DNA from: Mucilaginibacter gossypiicola
GTDB taxonomy: Bacteria > Bacteroidota > Bacteroidia > Sphingobacteriales > Sphingobacteriaceae
Direction of reading: 5' to 3'
NCBI RefSeq assembly: GCF_900110105.1
Contig: NZ_FOCL01000003.1
Span: 186,001 to 250,000, forward strand
Length of the DNA stretch: 64,000 nt
Shown here: positions 43,843 through 50,878 of the stretch, piece after piece
Layout: each line of letters opens with the position of its first letter
How positions within the stretch are numbered: the first letter of the stretch is position 1
Program-made: the position numbers and the translations under genes
Notes under the pieces: model-generated
What the model saw: only the letters and a program-made list of their open reading frames with translations
Told to the model about the DNA's origin: nothing
The model's database searches: none

Positions 43843-44202
43843 ATGAAAAAATTATTGTTAATGTGCTGTTTCCTGATTGGAATTTCAGCAGCCAGCCACG
43901 CACAAGGCGGCATGAGGAAAAGCCCTGAAGAAAGAGCTAAAGACTTGCAAACCCAGCTTAAATTGACAGATGACCAAACAACCAAGATCACTGCAGTTTA
44001 CAAAGAGCAGGCTACCAAAATGGACAGCGTACGTACTGCTGCCAATGGCGACAGGGATGCTATGCGCTCTGCAATGCGCCCAATGATGGAAGCAACCAAC
44101 ACCAAGATCAAAGCTATTTTAACAGCTGATCAGGCTGCAGCTTACGACAAAGCAATGAAAGAAAGAATGGACCGTATGCGCCAGGGCGGCGGTGGCCAGT
44201 AA
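43843..44202 (+). CDS. Small periplasmic Spy/CpxP-like helical protein
   Basis: 119 residues, signal peptide ending SHAQ. The mature part is almost all helix and Met/Arg/Lys rich, with two LTxxQ-like motifs (KLTDDQTTKIT and LTADQAAAYD) as in Spy and CpxP periplasmic chaperones. The C-terminus is GGGGQ. It could buffer misfolded proteins or modulate a sensor, but no two-component kinase is adjacent. It ends in a hairpin at 44218-44246 that also borders the bioF promoter. Confidence 0.75.
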   Translation: MKKLLLMCCFLIGISAASHAQGGMRKSPEERAKDLQTQLKLTDDQTTKITAVYKEQATKMDSVRTAANGDRDAMRSAMRPMMEATNTKIKAILTADQAAAYDKAMKERMDRMRQGGGGQ

Positions 44203-44217
44203 AACATTATCACATAG

Positions 44218-44246
44218 AAAAAAGCGGCCAATGGTCGCTTTTTTTA
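44218..44246 (+). terminator. Terminator of the Spy-like gene
   Basis: Arms AAAAAAGCGGCC and GGTCGCTTTTTT (one G-T pair) around AAT, with a T run, 16 nt past the stop. An ATG in frame with bioF sits in the loop, which argues against it as the bioF start. Confidence 0.8.
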
Positions 44247-44252
44247 TTTTTG
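44245..44252 (+). promoter_or_regulatory. -7 element of the bioF-bioD operon
   Basis: TATTTTTG matches TAnnTTTG and overlaps the T run of the preceding terminator. It predicts a start near 44258, upstream of the TTG at 44270. Confidence 0.45.
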
Positions 44253-44269
44253 CACAAAACGAAGCATAC

Positions 44270-45406
44270 TTGAAAGCAGTCGACGATTTTTTAAAACGCA
44301 AATTACAGGAGCGACAAGAAGCGGGCATATACCGTGAACTGAAACCCGAAAACGATAAGATTGATTTTTGCTCCAATGACTACCTCGGTTTTGCCCATTC
44401 TGCTGTTTTAAAGCAAAGCATTGCCCATGAAGTAAACAGTCATCCGCTTAGTCTTAACGGCTCTGCCGGATCAAGATTACTGTCGGGAAACATCCAATAT
44501 GCCGAAGATCTGGAGCAGCAAATAGCCACCTATCACCAAAGCGAAGCTGGCTTGCTTTTTAACTCGGGTTATGATGCTAATCTGGGGTTGCTTTCGTCCC
44601 TTGCCCAACGTGGCGATACTATAATTTTAGATGAGCTGGTGCATGCATCTATCATCGACGGGGCAAGATTGAGCTATGCTAACCGCTACAGTTTCAAACA
44701 CAGCGATTTAGAGAGTTTGGAAGCCAAGTTAAAAATAGCGAAAGGCAATTGTTATGTAGTTATTGAAAGTGTGTATTCCATGGATGGAGATACCCCTCCC
44801 CTTTTTGAGATCCTAAACCTTACAGAAAAATATAACGCCGCCCTCATTATTGATGAGGCACACGCCGTTGGGCTTTATCCTAAAGGGTTAGTTTGTGAAC
44901 TCGATTTACAACAAAGAGTTTTTGCCCGTGTAATAACATTTGGCAAGGCACTGGGTGGTCACGGGTCAATTGTGCTTGGCAGTAGCGATCTGCGGAATTA
45001 CCTGATCAATTTTGCGCGATCTTTTATCTATACGACCGCGGCCTCTTTCCATCAGCTGGCGGCTATCAAAATGGCCTATCAGCTGTTAGAAAACTCCAGC
45101 GAAGCTATCATCAGCCTGAAAAACAATATTGAACTATTTAAACAGGAAGTAAACACAGGCGAAAATTTTACGCTGCTAAACAGCGACAGCCCGATCCAAT
45201 GCATGATACTTGGGAGCAATGAAATGGCGCGGGAAGCAGCTAAGCAATTACAAATGAATAACCTGGATGTAAGACCTATCCTAAGCCCAACAGTAGCACA
45301 AGGCACCGAGCGAATCAGGATTTGCCTGCATAGTTTTAATACCGAAAATGAGTTAACTTTACTGGCTGCAACGCTTAACAAATTTATACTATTACATGCC
45401 CGATAA
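44270..45406 (+). CDS. bioF: 8-amino-7-oxononanoate synthase
   Basis: 378 residues, a PLP-dependent alpha-oxoamine synthase that condenses pimeloyl-ACP or pimeloyl-CoA with alanine in biotin synthesis. Blocks: DFCSNDYLGFAHS, NGSAGSRLLSGNIQYAEDLE, LLFNSGYDANLGLLSSLAQR, DELVHASIIDGARLS, LIIDEAHAVGLYP, and ITFGKALGGHGSIVLGS with the PLP-binding Lys. No convenient ATG exists: the GTG (44192) and ATG (44231) upstream fall within the previous gene and its terminator, so a TTG at 44270 (reading MKAVDDFLKRKL) is preferred. It overlaps bioD by 11 nt, implying translational coupling. Confidence 0.93.
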   Translation: MKAVDDFLKRKLQERQEAGIYRELKPENDKIDFCSNDYLGFAHSAVLKQSIAHEVNSHPLSLNGSAGSRLLSGNIQYAEDLEQQIATYHQSEAGLLFNSGYDANLGLLSSLAQRGDTIILDELVHASIIDGARLSYANRYSFKHSDLESLEAKLKIAKGNCYVVIESVYSMDGDTPPLFEILNLTEKYNAALIIDEAHAVGLYPKGLVCELDLQQRVFARVITFGKALGGHGSIVLGSSDLRNYLINFARSFIYTTAASFHQLAAIKMAYQLLENSSEAIISLKNNIELFKQEVNTGENFTLLNSDSPIQCMILGSNEMAREAAKQLQMNNLDVRPILSPTVAQGTERIRICLHSFNTENELTLLAATLNKFILLHAR

Positions 45407-46013
45407 GCAACCGATATTTATTTCCGGCATTGATACCGGAATAGGCAAAACACTGGTTTCGGCTATTTTAACCGAAAAATTAAACGCTGATTACTGGAAA
45501 CCCATACAATCCGGCGACCTTGATAAAAGTGATACGCTGAAAGTTAAAAGTCTCATTTCAAATAAAGTCACGCAATTCTTTCCGGAGGCTTACGCATTAA
45601 CACAACCTTTTTCGCCCCATAAATCGGCTGCTCTCGATAAAGTAACCATCGATCTGGAAAATATCGTTTTGCCAAAAACAGATAACCAGTTGATCATTGA
45701 AGGAGCCGGTGGTTTAATGGTGCCGCTAAACGATAACTTCCTGATCATCGACCTCATTAAACAACTTAATGCCAGGGTAATACTGGTAAGCAAGCACTAT
45801 TTGGGTAGCATCAACCATACCCTGCTTTCCCTACATGCATTAAAAAAATATGGTATCCCGGTTATGGGTATTGTTTTTAATGGTGATAAGGATATCTATT
45901 CAAAAAGCTACATCCTCGATTATTCAGAAGTGGCCGATCTTGGACAAATCCCTGAATTTACAACTATCAACAAAAAAACTGTTAAAGAGGCCGGTAAGTT
46001 TATTACCTTGTAA
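45396..46013 (+). CDS. bioD: ATP-dependent dethiobiotin synthetase
   Basis: 205 residues. The P-loop IFISGIDTGIGKTLVSAIL, YWKPIQSGD and the LIIEGAGGLMVPL block are characteristic of BioD, which closes the ureido ring of diaminopelargonate with CO2 and ATP. It overlaps bioF. bioA and bioB are not in the window. The 3-hydroxyacyl-CoA dehydrogenase gene follows 49 nt downstream and may share the transcript. Confidence 0.93.
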   Translation: MPDKQPIFISGIDTGIGKTLVSAILTEKLNADYWKPIQSGDLDKSDTLKVKSLISNKVTQFFPEAYALTQPFSPHKSAALDKVTIDLENIVLPKTDNQLIIEGAGGLMVPLNDNFLIIDLIKQLNARVILVSKHYLGSINHTLLSLHALKKYGIPVMGIVFNGDKDIYSKSYILDYSEVADLGQIPEFTTINKKTVKEAGKFITL

Positions 46014-46062
46014 TACCGGCTTTATACAAACCGATGTTTTGCCGGTTTCGTAAACAAATACT

Positions 46063-46953
46063 ATGAAAAACATTACTGTAATTGGCTCCGGCACTATGGG
46101 CAACGGCATTGCCCATACCTTTGCCCAGCATGGCTTCAACGTATCACTGGTTGATATCAGCGATGATGCCCTGAGCAGGGCCTTACAAACCATCAGCAAC
46201 AATCTTGACAGACAGGTAAAAAAAGGCACTATCACAGAAGAGGCGAAAACAGAAACATTAAGCCGCATCCAGGTGTTTACTGATTTGGCAGAAGGCGCTC
46301 AAAATGCCGACCTGGTAATTGAAGCCGCTACCGAAAACCACGAGATAAAACTTAAACTGTTTAAACAGCTCAGTGAAATTTGCAGCGATAAGGTGATCCT
46401 TGCATCTAATACATCTTCTATCTCCATCACCAAAATTGCCTCGGTCACCAAAAAGCCAGGCAATGTAATAGGCATGCATTTCATGAACCCGGTACCGGTA
46501 ATGAAGCTTGTTGAGGTGATCAGGGGTTATGCTACTACCGATGCCGTTACCGAAACTATTATGGAGCTTTCGCGCACTTTGGGCAAAGATCCTGTTGAGG
46601 TGAACGACTATCCCGGCTTTGTAGCCAATCGCATTTTGATGCCGATGATAAATGAGGCTATTTACACTTTATATGAAGGTGTTGCAGGCGTGCAGGAAAT
46701 TGATACGGTAATGAAGCTTGGCATGGCCCACCCGATGGGTCCGCTGCAACTGGCCGATTTTATTGGTCTGGATGTTTGCCTTGCTATTTTGAAGGTATTG
46801 CACGATGGCTTTGGGAACCCTAAATATGCTCCATGCCCGCTATTGGTAAATATGGTTACAGCAGGCCACTTAGGGACCAAAACCGGCAGCGGATTTTATA
46901 AATATACCCCAGGCAGCAAAGAGCTGGTAGTTGCCGATAAATTCAACACCTAA
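46063..46953 (+). CDS. 3-hydroxybutyryl-CoA (3-hydroxyacyl-CoA) dehydrogenase
   Basis: 296 residues, a single Hbd/PaaH-type enzyme. Rossmann motif GSGTMGNGIAHTFAQHG near the start; IEAATENHEIKLKLF; ILASNTSSISITKIAS; MHFMNPVPVMKLVEVIRG with the catalytic His region; NDYPGFVANRILMPMINEA; and GMAHPMGPLQLADFIGLD. It oxidises 3-hydroxyacyl-CoA with NAD(P), in fatty-acid or phenylacetate degradation or in butyrate metabolism. No other beta-oxidation gene is adjacent. Confidence 0.94.
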   Translation: MKNITVIGSGTMGNGIAHTFAQHGFNVSLVDISDDALSRALQTISNNLDRQVKKGTITEEAKTETLSRIQVFTDLAEGAQNADLVIEAATENHEIKLKLFKQLSEICSDKVILASNTSSISITKIASVTKKPGNVIGMHFMNPVPVMKLVEVIRGYATTDAVTETIMELSRTLGKDPVEVNDYPGFVANRILMPMINEAIYTLYEGVAGVQEIDTVMKLGMAHPMGPLQLADFIGLDVCLAILKVLHDGFGNPKYAPCPLLVNMVTAGHLGTKTGSGFYKYTPGSKELVVADKFNT

Positions 46954-47022
46954 AAGCGGTTAAACTTTCGATGTTGGAAGTTGTCAATAGTAATATACTG
47001 AACAACTAAAATACATCTGAAA

Positions 47023-47313
47023 ATGAAAACCATTGCTAAATTAGGAATAGTACTTGCCTTAACAGGCTCATTGTTTGCATCATGCTCAAGCCAGGCTTAT
47101 GTAACCGAACAACCGGTAGAACCGGTTTATGTTCGCCCGGTAGCTCCTTACCCTAACGCGGTTTGGGTACCCGGTGAATGGGTTTGGCGCGGTAACCACT
47201 ATGTATACCGTCAGGGCTTTTATGCGCGACCACGATATAATCACGTATACGTACAAGGCCACTGGCAACCAACCAATCGTGGGTACGTTTGGGTAAGGGG
47301 ATATTGGAGATAA
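47023..47313 (+). CDS. YXWGXW-repeat small lipoprotein
   Basis: 96 residues. Lipobox LFASC at about residue 20. The mature part is aromatic and proline rich with repeated WVPGEWVWRGNHYVY, GHWQPTNRGYVWVRGYW units of the YXWGXW type, which is widespread as small surface lipoproteins. Function unknown. Confidence 0.8.
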   Translation: MKTIAKLGIVLALTGSLFASCSSQAYVTEQPVEPVYVRPVAPYPNAVWVPGEWVWRGNHYVYRQGFYARPRYNHVYVQGHWQPTNRGYVWVRGYWR

Positions 47314-47333
47314 AAGCCAGTTGGCAGTTTTCA

Positions 47334-47369
47334 ATTTGCAGTTAGCAGTATAAAATGCTAACTGCAAAT
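47334..47369. terminator. Hairpin between convergent genes
   Basis: Perfect 14-bp arms ATTTGCAGTTAGCA and TGCTAACTGCAAAT with an 8-nt loop, between the YXWGXW gene and argS. The surrounding spacer repeats the CAGTT/AACTG motif. It may terminate both genes, though the T run is weak. Confidence 0.55.
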
Positions 47370-47417
47370 GAACTATCAGTACCCTGCAAACCGTCAACCG
47401 TAAACTGCCTACTAAAA

Positions 47418-49346
47418 TTACATCCTTTCCGGTACTTCAATACCCAAAAGCTTCATGCCTTTGCTAATCACTTTAGCTGATGACGCGGATAAGGCTAAAC
47501 GGAATTGTTTTGAATCCTCGTCTTCGGCCTGCAATATCGATTTTTCGTGATAAAACTTGTTGTATGTTTTGGCAAGCTCATATACATAGTTAGCGATTAC
47601 AGCCGGGCTATAACCCTTTGCCGCTTCCTTAACAGTTTCGGGGTATTTATCAAGCAATACAATCAAATCGCGTTCAACACCTGCCAGTTCAGTTACAGTC
47701 GGTTTAATCCCAACCTGATAATCGGCCCTGCTTAATACTGATTTGATACGGGCGTGAGTATATTGAATAAACGGCCCGGTATGTCCCTGAAAATCTACCG
47801 ATTCGTTTGGATCAAACAGCAAACGTTTTTTCGGATCAACCTTTAACAGGAAGTATTTAAGAGCTCCCATACCAATGGTGTGATATAACGCAACCTTATC
47901 TTCTTCGTTAAAAGCATCAACTTTGCCCATGGCTTCAGTTTGCTCTTTAGCGGTAGTTTCCATCTCGGCCATCAGGTCATCGGCATCAACTACTGTACCT
48001 TCACGCGATTTCATTTTGCCAGAAGGCAAGTCGACCATACCATACGATAAATGGAATAAACCATCGGCACCGGTTTTACCCAATTTCTGCAGTATGAGGA
48101 ACAGCACTTTGAAGTGATAATCCTGTTCGTTACCTACCACATAAATTGATTTATCCATGTGGTAATCGTTGTATTTCAACTGGGCAGTGCCCATATCCTG
48201 GGTAATGTAAACTGAAGTGCCATCACCACGAAGAACAAGCTTTTCGTCAAGGCCATCTGAAGTAAGGTCTATCCAAACCGAGTTATCTGCTTTTTTAAAG
48301 AATACACCTTTTGCAAGGCCTTCTTCAATAATATCTTTACCTAAAAGGTAAGTGTTCGACTCGTAGTAGTATTTATCAAAATCAACGCCCAGTTGTTTGT
48401 AGGTTTCGGCAAAACCAGCGTACACCCAGCCGTTCATGGTTCTCCACAGGCCCATTACCCCTTCATCGCCTGCCTCCCATTTTTGCAGCATCTGCTGGGT
48501 TTCGAGCATGATAGGTGTAGCATTCTTGGCTATCTCTTTGATCTTATCTTCTTCGCCCGCTATTTTATCATCTAACTCACCTATCAGTTTTTGATTTGCC
48601 TCGTCGGTTTGGGCTCGTTTTTCCTTAACCTTGGCTATGGTAGCTAACGATTCTTCTATTTTGGTCTTCTGATTTTCTTTAAAGGCCGAAAGATCATGTT
48701 TTTCATAAACATTGCTTAGTACAGGTTTAAGCTGTTCCCTTAATTCCTTATCGAACAATACATAATACTTACCCACCAGGTGATCGCCTTTCATACCTGA
48801 CGATTCAGGAGTTTCGCCATTGCCGAACTTTTGCCAGGCCAGCATGGATTTACAGATATGGATGCCACGGTCATTAACCAAATTGGTTTTGATCACCTCA
48901 TACCCATCGGCAGCCAGGATCTCAGCAACCGAATAACCTAACAGGTTGTTACGGATATGGCCAAGGTGCAGCGGTTTATTGGTATTGGGAGATGAATACT
49001 CCACCATTACCTTTTGCCCGTTAGGCTTTGCTACCGCGAAATCATCGGCAGTAATATGATTATATAACTGGCTGATCCAGTATTCATCGCTGATAGAAAG
49101 ATTAAGGAAACCTTTGATCACGTTAAAGGAAGCAACTTCTTTCAACTCGTTTTTTAAAAACTCCCCTATTTCGGCACCTGTTTGTTCTGGCCCCTTGCGC
49201 GAAAATTTGGTAAACGGGAAGGTTACTATGGTTACCTGTCCTTCAAACTCCTTACGGGTTTCCTGTATGCTAACGGCAGCCGGTTCAATGTCAGTTTGGT
49301 ATAAATGCTTAACTGCTTTTACGGCTGCTTCAATAATAAAATCCAT
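47418..49346 (-). CDS. argS: Arginyl-tRNA synthetase
   Basis: 642 residues, class I, longer than E. coli ArgS (577) because of an inserted coiled-coil-like stretch at about 215-275 (KVKEKRAQTDEANQKLIGEL). N-terminal Add-1 tRNA D-loop-binding domain, then SSPNTNKPLHLGHIRNN with the HIGH motif as HLGH at 127-130, the SYGMVDLPSGKMKSREGTV KMSKS-equivalent loop, and the DALR anticodon-binding domain at the end (FIQYTHARIKSVL onward). Start MDFIIEAAVKAV fits family alignments. The -7 element lies only 4 nt before the ATG. Confidence 0.96.
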   Translation of the reverse strand: MDFIIEAAVKAVKHLYQTDIEPAAVSIQETRKEFEGQVTIVTFPFTKFSRKGPEQTGAEIGEFLKNELKEVASFNVIKGFLNLSISDEYWISQLYNHITADDFAVAKPNGQKVMVEYSSPNTNKPLHLGHIRNNLLGYSVAEILAADGYEVIKTNLVNDRGIHICKSMLAWQKFGNGETPESSGMKGDHLVGKYYVLFDKELREQLKPVLSNVYEKHDLSAFKENQKTKIEESLATIAKVKEKRAQTDEANQKLIGELDDKIAGEEDKIKEIAKNATPIMLETQQMLQKWEAGDEGVMGLWRTMNGWVYAGFAETYKQLGVDFDKYYYESNTYLLGKDIIEEGLAKGVFFKKADNSVWIDLTSDGLDEKLVLRGDGTSVYITQDMGTAQLKYNDYHMDKSIYVVGNEQDYHFKVLFLILQKLGKTGADGLFHLSYGMVDLPSGKMKSREGTVVDADDLMAEMETTAKEQTEAMGKVDAFNEEDKVALYHTIGMGALKYFLLKVDPKKRLLFDPNESVDFQGHTGPFIQYTHARIKSVLSRADYQVGIKPTVTELAGVERDLIVLLDKYPETVKEAAKGYSPAVIANYVYELAKTYNKFYHEKSILQAEDEDSKQFRLALSASSAKVISKGMKLLGIEVPERM

Positions 49347-49350
49347 TCGG

Positions 49351-49358
49351 CAAAATTA
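49351..49358 (-). promoter_or_regulatory. -7 promoter element directly before argS
   Basis: The minus strand reads TAATTTTG, full TAnnTTTG, with 4 nt (CCGA) before the ATG at 49346. A leaderless mRNA is predicted. Confidence 0.5.
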
Positions 49359-49409
49359 AATAAAATGGGCGGATTGAAAATATTAAAATGGTGATGTTTA
49401 CATGTAGAT

Positions 49410-49658
49410 TAGGAGGCTCCTATGGAGCCTTGACTTTAGCTATAACATTCCTATAAACACGATACTCCTACGGAGTGTTAGGCGCGTAAGTTTTCAATTC
49501 CGGGTGATTAGGTGATCGAGGGCGATTTGAGCCGGTATTTATTCTTTTATAACACGAAATGTTACAGTTCTTACTATCACAGCTATAAACACTCCGTAGG
49601 AGTATCGTGTTTATAGCCACTAATCATAAATGGCTGTTGGCTCCGTAGGTACCTCCTA
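49410..49658. repeat. 249-bp inverted-repeat element
   Basis: A nested structure. The outer arms, beginning TAGGAGGCTCC and ending GGTACCTCCTA, are imperfectly complementary. Inside, a perfect 29-bp inverted repeat (49451-49479 and 49588-49616, starting CTATAAACACGATACTCC) flanks about 108 nt. It has no coding frame. It looks like a non-autonomous mobile or MITE-like element or a folded RNA. It fills most of the 322-nt gap between argS and the cupin gene. Confidence 0.75.
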
Positions 49659-49668
49659 TTCTGCTGAG

Positions 49669-50160
49669 CTATTCCCGACACATTCTTGTTAATAAAGCCT
49701 GATGCTGAGGATAGTCCAAAACTAATTCTTCTCTTTTAGCCATTTCAAACTCGCTAAAATCAAAACCTGGCGCAACGGCACAACTCACCAGCGCAAAACC
49801 CTCTCCTGTTTTTAATTCGGCGGCAAACCATAGCCCGGCTTGTACAACAACCGAAAAGCTACCCGTATTTTCATCGGACAATTCATGACTTATCAAACTG
49901 CCATTTTTTTGGATCACGTGAATGATCAATGGCTGCCCCTTGTGAAAATACCAGATCTCATCAGATGCAATACGATGAAAACCTGAGAAATCTGTATTCT
50001 CCAATAAATAGTAAATGGAGGTGCATGCCTGTTTAACATCTGCCCCGGCAACGCGGCTAACCTCCTGTTCGGAACGAAAAGTTTCTTTGTAATAACCGCC
50101 TTCGGGGTGGGGCAACAGGTTTAACGATTGGATATAATATGCCGCGTTTTGAGTTTCCAT
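49669..50160 (-). CDS. Cupin_5 (DUF985) protein
   Basis: 163 residues from ATG 50160; an in-frame ATG 18 nt upstream is less likely. Motifs of the DUF985 cupins: YYIQSLNLLPHPEGGYYKET, CTSIYYLLENTDFSGFHRI, DEIWYFHKGQPLIIHVI and the end FALVSCAVAPGFDFSEFEMA. A beta-barrel of about 150 residues, perhaps a sugar- or metabolite-modifying enzyme; function unproven. A near-consensus -7 (TATACTTG) lies 4 nt before the ATG, right after the T run of the HmuY terminator. Confidence 0.85.
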   Translation of the reverse strand: METQNAAYYIQSLNLLPHPEGGYYKETFRSEQEVSRVAGADVKQACTSIYYLLENTDFSGFHRIASDEIWYFHKGQPLIIHVIQKNGSLISHELSDENTGSFSVVVQAGLWFAAELKTGEGFALVSCAVAPGFDFSEFEMAKREELVLDYPQHQALLTRMCRE

Positions 50161-50175
50161 AAAACAAGTATAAAA

Positions 50176-50201
50176 CAAAAAAGCCCCCTTTTCAGGGGAC
50201 T
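50176..50201 (-). terminator. Terminator of the hmuR/hmuY-like operon
   Basis: On the minus strand the arms AGTCCCCT and AGGGGGCT with a short loop are followed by TTTTTTG, 35 nt after the HmuY-like stop. Confidence 0.8.
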
Positions 50202-50235
50202 TCCGACATAATTAACCAACCAAAGAAAATTTGTC

Positions 50236-50850
50236 TTATTTGAAGCTTGTTGTTCCATCGCCCTGGTAAGCGTAGCGGAAAGTATAGTAGCGTGATGCAG
50301 GTCTTGTGGTGAGATCAGCAAACGTGGTAGTTGTAGTGTTTGGATTGCCCTTGTAATAGCTGATCATTTCAACTTTAGCATATTTGCCATCAGCAGTTTT
50401 GATCACGAATATTTTACCAGGTGTTGCAAGTATGGCATGCTGCGGCGCAGTTTCGGCAGTATAAGTATACCAGCCCGAAATGGCAGGAGCGCCCGTTGCA
50501 TCAGTTTTATAGTCGGCAGTTGGGGCCGTTGTTAAAGCTTCAAACGTGCTGCTCACTACCTGGGCCTGGGCTGTCCCGGTGCCTGATGTACCACCATTTG
50601 TAAATATGCTTGTCGATTTGAATTTAAGGTCCCACTTAGTAGCTGAAGCGGTATCAGCCCCTGTAACCTCTGCTCCTGTTGCAAGGCTGAAATAAACGGT
50701 TGCCTTTGATGCACCATCAAGATCAGCAATAGTTTTAGTGGTAAGCTTGCTGGCTTCAGGAGTTGGATCGTCGTTGTTTTTGCTGCATGATGATGCCAGT
50801 AATATAGCCGCCGCGCCGAATGCCAATGATAAAGTTTTGAATTTGTTCAT
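50236..50850 (-). CDS. HmuY-family heme-binding lipoprotein
   Basis: 204 residues. Lipobox LLASSC near residue 22, then an acidic low-complexity stretch and the HmuY beta-domain: VYFSLATGAEV, ATKWDLKFKSTSIFTNG and the C-terminal GKIFVIKTADGKYAKVEMIS, RYYTFRYAYQG. HmuY proteins capture heme at the cell surface and pass it to a TonB-dependent receptor. The receptor gene ends 28 nt upstream on the same strand, so the two form an operon. No HmuSTUV transport genes are nearby. Confidence 0.85.
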   Translation of the reverse strand: MNKFKTLSLAFGAAAILLASSCSKNNDDPTPEASKLTTKTIADLDGASKATVYFSLATGAEVTGADTASATKWDLKFKSTSIFTNGGTSGTGTAQAQVVSSTFEALTTAPTADYKTDATGAPAISGWYTYTAETAPQHAILATPGKIFVIKTADGKYAKVEMISYYKGNPNTTTTTFADLTTRPASRYYTFRYAYQGDGTTSFK

Positions 50851-50878
50851 GTGTGTTTTATGTATGATAGTTTAATAA

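Noticed and set aside
47086..47397. 103-codon minus-strand ORF
   Set aside because: Antisense to the YXWGXW lipoprotein gene and running through a hairpin; no features.
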